Position numbers and translations under genes: made by a program
The notes under the pieces: model-generated
Databases searched by the model: none
What the model saw: the letters and a program-made list of their open reading frames with translations, nothing else
Told to the model about the DNA's origin: nothing
Assembly: GCF_000015565.1 (NCBI RefSeq)
Contig: NC_008786.1
Location: forward strand, 3,894,501 to 3,958,500
Origin: Verminephrobacter eiseniae EF01-2
GTDB lineage: Bacteria; Pseudomonadota; Gammaproteobacteria; Burkholderiales; Burkholderiaceae_C
Reading direction: 5' to 3'
DNA length: 64,000 nt
Part shown: positions 58,430 through 64,000 of the stretch, in pieces
Layout: the number at the start of each line of letters is the position of its first letter
Position numbering within the stretch: the stretch's first letter is position 1

Positions 58430-59306
58430 TCGCGCTTTGGCGCCCCGACGCGCTGGCGCGCCCGGCCCGGGCCGCATCGCCCTGTACCTGGCGCTGGTGC
58501 TGCTGGCGCTGGTTTTTTTGCTGCCGGTCTACGTGATGCTGGTCAACTCCCTCAAGCCGCTGGACGAAATCCGTGACGGCGACCTGCTGGCATGGCCGGT
58601 CCACTGGACCATTGCGCCTTGGCTTTCGGCCTGGAGCCAGGCGCAGATCGGCGTGCAACCTACGGGACTGAAGCCCTATTTCGTCAACTCCTTCCTGCTG
58701 GTCCTGCCTGCCGTGCTGCTGTCGACGCTGATCGGCGCGATCAACGGCTACATCCTGACCCAGTTTCGCTGGCGCTGGGCGCATCTGCTGTTTGCGGCGA
58801 TGCTGTTTTCGGTGTTCATCCCGTTCCAGATCGTGCTGATCCCGATGGCCAAAACCCTGGGCATGCTGGGCCTTGCCGGGACGATCCGGGGCCTGATCTT
58901 TGTCAACGTGGTCTACGGCATCGGCTTTACCACGCTGTTTTTCCGCAACTACTACGCCGCCTTTCCCCAGGAACTGGTGCGCTCGGCGCGCATGGACGGC
59001 GCCGGCTTCTTCAGTGTTTTCGGCCGCATTTTGCTGCCCAACAGCGCGCCCATCATCGTGGTGACGGTGATCTGGCAGTTCACCAACATCTGGAACGAGT
59101 TCCTCTTTGGCGCCTCGTTCAGCGATTTCAGTTCCTACCCGCTGACCGTGGCGCTGAACAACCTGGTCAACAGCAGCACCGGGGTGAAGGAATACAACGT
59201 CCACTTCGCCGGCGCGTTCATTGCTGCGGCTCCTACGCTGCTGGTGTATTTGCTGTCCGGCAAATACTTCGTTCGCGGCCTGATGGCCGGGTCGGTAAAA
59301 GGTTGA
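58422..59306 (+). CDS. Sugar ABC transporter permease (CUT1, MalG-type)
   Basis: A 294-residue permease with six helices. The loop motif is ELVRSARMDGAGFFSVFGRILLPNS, and TVIWQFTNIWNEFLFG is typical of MalG-like proteins. It forms the channel with the upstream permease and docks the ATPase gene product encoded 10 bp downstream. Confidence 0.93.
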   Translation: MADRALAPRRAGAPGPGRIALYLALVLLALVFLLPVYVMLVNSLKPLDEIRDGDLLAWPVHWTIAPWLSAWSQAQIGVQPTGLKPYFVNSFLLVLPAVLLSTLIGAINGYILTQFRWRWAHLLFAAMLFSVFIPFQIVLIPMAKTLGMLGLAGTIRGLIFVNVVYGIGFTTLFFRNYYAAFPQELVRSARMDGAGFFSVFGRILLPNSAPIIVVTVIWQFTNIWNEFLFGASFSDFSSYPLTVALNNLVNSSTGVKEYNVHFAGAFIAAAPTLLVYLLSGKYFVRGLMAGSVKG

Positions 59307-59316
59307 AGGCAGTCCC

Positions 59317-60438
59317 ATGGCAGCGCTCGATTTGATCCAAATCCACAAGAGTTTCGGCCCGGTCAAGATTCTTCATGACATCTCGATCGCTCTGCAGGAC
59401 GGTGAATTCCTGGTGCTGATCGGCCCTTCGGGCTGCGGCAAGAGCACCTTGATGAACATCATTGCCGGTCTGGAAGAGCCGAGCGGCGGCAGCCTGAAAC
59501 TGGACCAGCGCGACATCACCCATCTGGGCCCGGCGGACCGCAACATCTCGATGGTGTTCCAGTCCTATGCGCTGTACCCGAACATGACGGTCGCCAGGAA
59601 CATCGAATTCCCGCTGCGGATGCGCAAGGTGGCCAGGGAGCAGCGCCAGGAGCGCGTCCAATCGGTTGCCCGGATGCTGCAGATCGAGCATCTTCTGGAG
59701 CGCAAGCCGCGCCAGCTCTCCGGCGGGCAGCGCCAGCGGGTGGCCATCGGCCGGGCCTTGGCGCGCGAGCCGCAGTTGTATCTGTTCGACGAGCCGCTGT
59801 CGAATCTCGACGCCCAGTTGCGCGTGGGCATGCGCACCGAAATCAAGAAACTGCACCAGCGGCTGAAAGCCACCATCGTCTATGTGACGCATGACCAGAT
59901 CGAAGCCATGACGCTGGCCACGCGGATTGCGGTGATGAAGGGCGGGCGGCTCCAGCAGTTGGGAACCCCGGCCGAGGTCTACCACCAGCCCGCGAACGCC
60001 TTTGTCGCCGGTTTCATGGGCGCTCCCCGGATGAATCTGCTGCAAGGGCATTTGCAGGCCAGCGGCACCGGGCTGTCCATCGTGCTCGGCCAAGGCGCGC
60101 AAGGGGCCGCAGCCATCGCCGTGCCGCCGGCGCTGGCGACGCCCGCGCTGTCTGGCTACATCGGCCGGCCCATCATTGCCGGCATCCGCCCCGAGGCGGT
60201 CACGCTGGTCGGGCCGGATGCGGTGCCAGGCCCGCTGCAAGCCTGCGTTCAAGCGCAGGTGGAAGTGATCGAGCCCACCGGCGCCGATACGCTGGCGCTG
60301 CTCGATCTTGGCGGGCAGGAGTTCACCGTGCGCCTGGAGCCCGATGTCCGGCTCGATGCGCTCCAGAGCGCCCACTTCCTGATCGACCTGCGCCGGCTGG
60401 TCTGTTTCGACGCGCAGTCCGAAGAGCGGATCGCCTGA
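59317..60438 (+). CDS. Sugar ABC transporter ATP-binding protein (CUT1, MalK/UgpC-type)
   Basis: A 373-residue ATPase. Walker A is GPSGCGKST (about 36-44), signature LSGGQRQRVAIGRAL, Walker B YLFDEPLSNLDAQLR and switch His in VTHDQIEAMTL. The C-terminal TOBE-type regulatory domain spans about residues 235-373. It energises the GtsA-like transporter. The stop lies 4 bp before the GMC oxidoreductase gene. Confidence 0.94.
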   Translation: MAALDLIQIHKSFGPVKILHDISIALQDGEFLVLIGPSGCGKSTLMNIIAGLEEPSGGSLKLDQRDITHLGPADRNISMVFQSYALYPNMTVARNIEFPLRMRKVAREQRQERVQSVARMLQIEHLLERKPRQLSGGQRQRVAIGRALAREPQLYLFDEPLSNLDAQLRVGMRTEIKKLHQRLKATIVYVTHDQIEAMTLATRIAVMKGGRLQQLGTPAEVYHQPANAFVAGFMGAPRMNLLQGHLQASGTGLSIVLGQGAQGAAAIAVPPALATPALSGYIGRPIIAGIRPEAVTLVGPDAVPGPLQACVQAQVEVIEPTGADTLALLDLGGQEFTVRLEPDVRLDALQSAHFLIDLRRLVCFDAQSEERIA

Positions 60439-60442
60439 ACCC

Positions 60443-61963
60443 ATGCCGGCCACCATGAACCAAGACCCGGCGGATGTGGTCATCATCGGCTCCGGTGTCG
60501 GCGGCGGCGGCGTGGCCTTGCAACTGGCCGGGTCTGGCGCCAAGGTGCTGGTGCTCGAACGCGGCCGGTTTCTGCCCCGGGAGCCGCACAACTGGGACCT
60601 GGAGGAGGTCTTCGTCAAGCAGCGCTACAAGACCGATGACATCTGGTACGCCGACGGCCGCGCCTTCCGTCCGGGAATGTTCTACTTTGTCGGCGGGCTG
60701 ACCAAGTTCTATGGCACGGCGATGTTCCGTTTGCGCGAGCGCGATTTCGAGCGCGTGCAGCATGAGGAGGGCGAATCGCCCGCCTGGCCGATCCGCTACG
60801 CCGATCTGGAGCCTTGGTACGCGCTGGCCGAGCGCCTGTTCGGTGTGCGCGGCCAGGCGGGGATCGACCCGACCGAGCCGGCCAGGAGCTGTGCTTATGC
60901 GCACCCACCGGTGCCGCATGAGCCTGTGATGCAGGCGATTCATGACCGGCTGCAAGCCCAGGGTCTGTCGCCCTTTCCGATGCCCAGCGCGATCGACCTG
61001 GGCGACGCTGGCCGCTGTCGGCGTTGCAGCAACTGCGACGCCCTGCCCTGCCGGATCGATGCCAAAGGGGACGCCGAGATCAAGCTGATCCGTCCGGCCC
61101 TGCGGCAACCGAACGTCGAACTGCGCACCGGGGTGCTGGTCGAGCGCTTGCTCACCGATGCCGGCGGCAGGCGCATCGTCGCCGCGCAGGTGCTCGAAGA
61201 TGGCGTGCGCAAGCACATTGGCGGCAAGCTGTTCGTGCTCAGTGCCGGCGCGATCAATTCGGCGGCCCTGCTGCTGCGCTCGGCCAACCGGGCGCATCCC
61301 GGGGGTCTGGCCAACAGCAGCGATGTCGTCGGGCGCCATTACATGACCCACAACACCACGGCCTTGATGGCGCTGCATCCGCTCAAGCGCAACCGCACCC
61401 GTTTCCCGAAAACGCTGGCGCTGCACGACTTTTACTTCGGCTCCGCCAGCTACGGCTACCCGCTGGGCAGCTTGCAACTGCTCGGCAAGATTCGCGAACC
61501 GATGTTGCGCGGGCCGCTGGGCCATCTGCCCCGGATGCTGCGCGCATTGCTGGCGCAGCACAGCGTGGACTGGTACGCGCAAAGCGAAGACCTGCCGGAC
61601 CCGGACAGCCGGGTCACCCTGCGCCAGGACGGCGCCATCAACCTGCACTGGAAGCGCAGCAACCTGAAGGCGCACCAGCGCTGGGTGAGCCAATGCAAAG
61701 AGATTTTGCGTGGCACCGGCTATCCGCTGGTGTTGGCCAAGGGCTTTGGCACCGAGGTGGTGTCCCATCAATGCGGAACCGTCCGCTTCGGCGCCGATGA
61801 GCGCACCTCGGCGCTCGATGCGCTGTGCAAAGCCTGGGACCACGACAACCTGTACGTGGTGGACGCGGGCTTTTTCCCTTCTTCGGCAGCCGTCAACCCG
61901 GCGCTGACGGTGGCCGCGCAGGCGCTGCGCGTGGGCCGGCATCTTCGGGAGCAACTGTCGTGA
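60443..61963 (+). CDS. GMC-family FAD oxidoreductase
   Basis: A 506-residue flavoprotein of the glucose-methanol-choline family. The FAD motif is VVIIGSGVGGGGVALQLAG (residues 13-31), an FAD-region motif is GGLTKFYGTAMFRLRERD, and the C-terminal catalytic region is DAGFFPSSAAVNPALTVAAQAL, with the usual His replaced in part by Asn-Pro context. A Cys-rich segment (CRRCSNCDALPC, about 192-203) is unusual for simple oxidases and recalls membrane-linked sugar dehydrogenases. It probably oxidises a sugar or polyol brought in by the ABC transporter. The stop overlaps the SDR start (GTGA). Confidence 0.87.
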   Translation: MPATMNQDPADVVIIGSGVGGGGVALQLAGSGAKVLVLERGRFLPREPHNWDLEEVFVKQRYKTDDIWYADGRAFRPGMFYFVGGLTKFYGTAMFRLRERDFERVQHEEGESPAWPIRYADLEPWYALAERLFGVRGQAGIDPTEPARSCAYAHPPVPHEPVMQAIHDRLQAQGLSPFPMPSAIDLGDAGRCRRCSNCDALPCRIDAKGDAEIKLIRPALRQPNVELRTGVLVERLLTDAGGRRIVAAQVLEDGVRKHIGGKLFVLSAGAINSAALLLRSANRAHPGGLANSSDVVGRHYMTHNTTALMALHPLKRNRTRFPKTLALHDFYFGSASYGYPLGSLQLLGKIREPMLRGPLGHLPRMLRALLAQHSVDWYAQSEDLPDPDSRVTLRQDGAINLHWKRSNLKAHQRWVSQCKEILRGTGYPLVLAKGFGTEVVSHQCGTVRFGADERTSALDALCKAWDHDNLYVVDAGFFPSSAAVNPALTVAAQALRVGRHLREQLS

Positions 61964-62751
61964 CGCGCCCTGCCTTGGCCATCGTCACCGGCGCCCGCCG
62001 TGGCATCGGGGCCGCCATCGCCATCGACCTGGCAGCCCATGGATTCGCCGTCGCCATGACCGATCTCGCCGACCCTGCCGATACCGCCGACCCCGGCGCC
62101 GCGCACACCCTGCACGCGATCGAGTCGCGCGCTGGCCGGGCCCGTTTTTTCCCTTCGGACCTGGCCCGGGTCGAGGCCCATCCGGCGCTGGTGCAAGCCA
62201 TCGCCGATTGGGGCGGGCCGGTCGAGGTGCTGGTCAACAACGCCGGCATCGCCGCACCGAGCCGTGGCGATCTGCTCGATGTGCAGCCCCGCGCCTTCGA
62301 CGAGGTGCTGGGCGTGAACCTGCGCGGAACCTTCTTCATGACCCAGGCCGTCGCGCGCCACATGCTGCAAACGACGCCGGCGCATCCGGCACGCCCGCGC
62401 ACGATAGTGACACTGTCCTCGGTCAGCGCCGAACTGGCCTCGATCGAACGCGCAGAGTATTGCCTGTCCAAGTCCGGGCTGCCCATGCTCACCAAACTGT
62501 TTGCGCTGCGCCTGGCAGCGGCCGGCATCGCCGTGTTCGAGATCCGGCCCGGCATCATCCAAACGCCGATGACGCAGCCGGTGGCCGCCCAATACGGGCA
62601 GCGCATCGCCGAAGGGCTGGTGCCCATGCAGCGCTGGGGGCAGCCCGAGGATGTGGCGCGCGCGGTGTCGGCACTGGCCAGCGGGCAGTTGGCTTTTGCC
62701 ACCGGCAGCGCGCTGTCGGTGGACGGCGCGCTCTCCATTGCACGCTTATGA
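61960..62751 (+). CDS. Short-chain dehydrogenase/reductase
   Basis: A 263-residue SDR starting with GTG at 61960, overlapping the upstream stop. The cofactor motif is TGARRGIGAAIA, followed by NNAGIAAP, SSVSAELASIERAEYCLSKSG with catalytic Ser, Tyr and Lys, and a C-terminal ATGSALSVDGAL. It resembles 3-ketoacyl reductase-type SDRs acting on sugars. It lies between two GMC genes on the same strand and is likely to be in the same pathway. Confidence 0.9.
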   Translation: MTRPALAIVTGARRGIGAAIAIDLAAHGFAVAMTDLADPADTADPGAAHTLHAIESRAGRARFFPSDLARVEAHPALVQAIADWGGPVEVLVNNAGIAAPSRGDLLDVQPRAFDEVLGVNLRGTFFMTQAVARHMLQTTPAHPARPRTIVTLSSVSAELASIERAEYCLSKSGLPMLTKLFALRLAAAGIAVFEIRPGIIQTPMTQPVAAQYGQRIAEGLVPMQRWGQPEDVARAVSALASGQLAFATGSALSVDGALSIARL

Positions 62752-62772
62752 CATCGACGACGCTGATCACGC

Positions 62773-64000
62773 ATGGAAAACTACGACTACATCATCGCCG
62801 GCGGCGGCTCCGCCGGTTGCGTACTGGCCAACCGGCTGAGCGCTGACCCGTCGGTCAGCGTGTTGCTCATCGAGGCCGGAGGGCCGGACCGGCACCCGCT
62901 GTTCCACTGGCCTGCCGGCTTTGCCAAGATGACCAAGGGCATTGCCTCCTGGGGCTGGAGCACGGTGCCGCAAAAGCACCTGCAAGGCCGGGTGCTGCGC
63001 TTTACCCAGGCCAAGGTCATCGGAGGCGGCTCATCGATCAATGCCCAGCTCTACACCCGTGGCGCCGCCGCAGATTACGAGACCTGGGTGCGGGACGCGG
63101 GCGCGCTCGGCTGGGGCTATGCCGACGTGCTGCCGTATTTCAAACGCTCGGAAAACAACCAGCGCTTTGCCAACGAGCACCACAGCTATGGCGGCCCGCT
63201 CGGGGTGTCCAACCCGGTCAGCCCATTGCCCATTTGCGAAGCCTTTTTTCAGGCCGGGCAGGAGCTTGGCATCCCGTTCAATGCCGATTTCAACGGCGCC
63301 GCCCAGGATGGCCTGGGCTACTACCAACTGACGCAGTTGAACGCCCGCCGCTCATCGGGCGCGACCGCCTTTCTGAACCCGGTCAAACAGCGGCCGAATT
63401 TGACGATCAAGCTGCACACCCGGGTGCTGAAAGTCCTGCTCGAAGGCCCGCGCGCAAGCCGCCGCGCAGCGGGTGTCACCTTGGTGACAGGCAAAAGCCG
63501 CAGCCCGGCGACCCTGCGGGCTCACCGCGAGGTGATCGTCTCGTCAGGCGCGATCGGCTCGCCCCAATTGCTGATGCTGTCAGGCATAGGCCCGGGCGCG
63601 CATTTGCGCAGCCTGGGATTGGACGTGGCCCATGACCTGCCCGGCGTGGGCGCAAACCTGCAAGACCATCTGGACCTGTTCGTGATCGCCGAATGCACCG
63701 GCGATCACAGCTACGACAAATACGAGCGCCCGCAGCACGCGGCCTGGGCCGGCTTGCAGTACCTGCTGTTCAAGCGCGGGCCGGTGGCATCGAGCCTGTT
63801 CGAGACCGGCGGCTTTTGGTACGCCGACCGCAGCCACCCGGCGCACTCGCCCGACATACAACTGCACCTGGGCCTGGGCTCGGGGATCGAGGCCGGCATG
63901 GCCAGGATGCAGAACTCCGGCGTGACCCTGAACAGCGCCTATCTGCGCCCCCAATCCCGGGGCAGCGTGCGGCTGGCCAGCGCCGACCCTGGCGCCGCAC
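62773..64000 (+). CDS. GMC-family FAD oxidoreductase, choline-dehydrogenase-like (3' end outside window)
   Basis: At least 409 residues, open at the window end. FAD motif YIIAGGGSAGCVLANRLS (residues 5-22), GMC signatures GGGSSINAQLYTRG (about 84) and SSGAIGSPQLLMLSGIG (about 257), and ARRSSGATAFLNP. The layout matches choline/alcohol dehydrogenases of the GMC family. It starts 21 bp after the SDR stop. The catalytic His/Asn region lies beyond the window, so activity cannot be judged. Confidence 0.9.
   Translation, partial: MENYDYIIAGGGSAGCVLANRLSADPSVSVLLIEAGGPDRHPLFHWPAGFAKMTKGIASWGWSTVPQKHLQGRVLRFTQAKVIGGGSSINAQLYTRGAAADYETWVRDAGALGWGYADVLPYFKRSENNQRFANEHHSYGGPLGVSNPVSPLPICEAFFQAGQELGIPFNADFNGAAQDGLGYYQLTQLNARRSSGATAFLNPVKQRPNLTIKLHTRVLKVLLEGPRASRRAAGVTLVTGKSRSPATLRAHREVIVSSGAIGSPQLLMLSGIGPGAHLRSLGLDVAHDLPGVGANLQDHLDLFVIAECTGDHSYDKYERPQHAAWAGLQYLLFKRGPVASSLFETGGFWYADRSHPAHSPDIQLHLGLGSGIEAGMARMQNSGVTLNSAYLRPQSRGSVRLASADPGAA

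Overview
The window is high-GC DNA with the gene content and gene order of a betaproteobacterium of the order Burkholderiales. Features that suggest this are a gspK-L-M-N-D type II secretion cluster, orphan Bug-type solute receptors, a valine catabolic set and many ABC uptake operons for sugar acids. It most resembles Comamonadaceae such as Verminephrobacter or Acidovorax; this is inference from gene content, since no database search was possible.

Layout. 1-6063 (+): end of a type II secretion operon (gspK, L, M, N, D). 6050-8898 (-): gamma-glutamyltransferase-like enzyme plus a Bug-type periplasmic receptor. 9171-20384: valine/isobutyrate catabolism genes (mmsA, then acdH and mmsB), split by an oppositely oriented sugar-type ABC operon (10698-17805). 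That operon contains a permease fused to a beta-propeller lactonase-like domain and a second lone propeller protein. 20527-26958 (+): sugar-acid locus with an IlvD/Edd dehydratase, a DapA-family aldolase/dehydratase, an ACS-type MFS transporter and another Bug receptor. The MFS gene is cut by an IS110-family element (24087-25269) whose non-coding end fits the bridge-RNA architecture, with guides that match the element ends and the target.

27110-36130 (-) is an AT-richer defence island: hsdR, an XRE/ImmA-type protease-regulator, a PIN-like DUF4411 protein, a frameshifted hsdS, a truncated DUF1016 nuclease remnant, a HEPN-motif protein and hsdM. 36294-40173 holds two polysaccharide-deacetylase-family genes, an SDR and a PanE-like reductase; a decayed MFS transporter follows (40190-40681).

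40691-49539 (-) is one operon-like block: a GntR/FCD regulator, an amino-acid-type ABC transporter, a zinc dehydrogenase, ManD, UxuB-like and KdgK. Together these enzymes would take L-gulonate or D-fructuronate through D-mannonate to 2-keto-3-deoxygluconate phosphate. Two palindromes of the GntR/FCD operator type lie just upstream of the regulator. 49957-64000 (+) is a LacI-led block: Gfo/Idh/MocA oxidoreductase, CoA-transferase, enoyl-CoA hydratase, aldehyde dehydrogenase, a CUT1 sugar ABC transporter, two GMC flavoprotein oxidoreductases (the second runs off the window) and an SDR. Matching LacI-type operators precede lacI and the oxidoreductase gene.

No rRNA, tRNA or CRISPR array was seen. 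The most notable observations are the decodable IS110 bridge RNA, the permease-propeller fusion, the HEPN gene inside the restriction-modification operon, and a 56-bp repeat that forms the 5' coding end of two unrelated genes.
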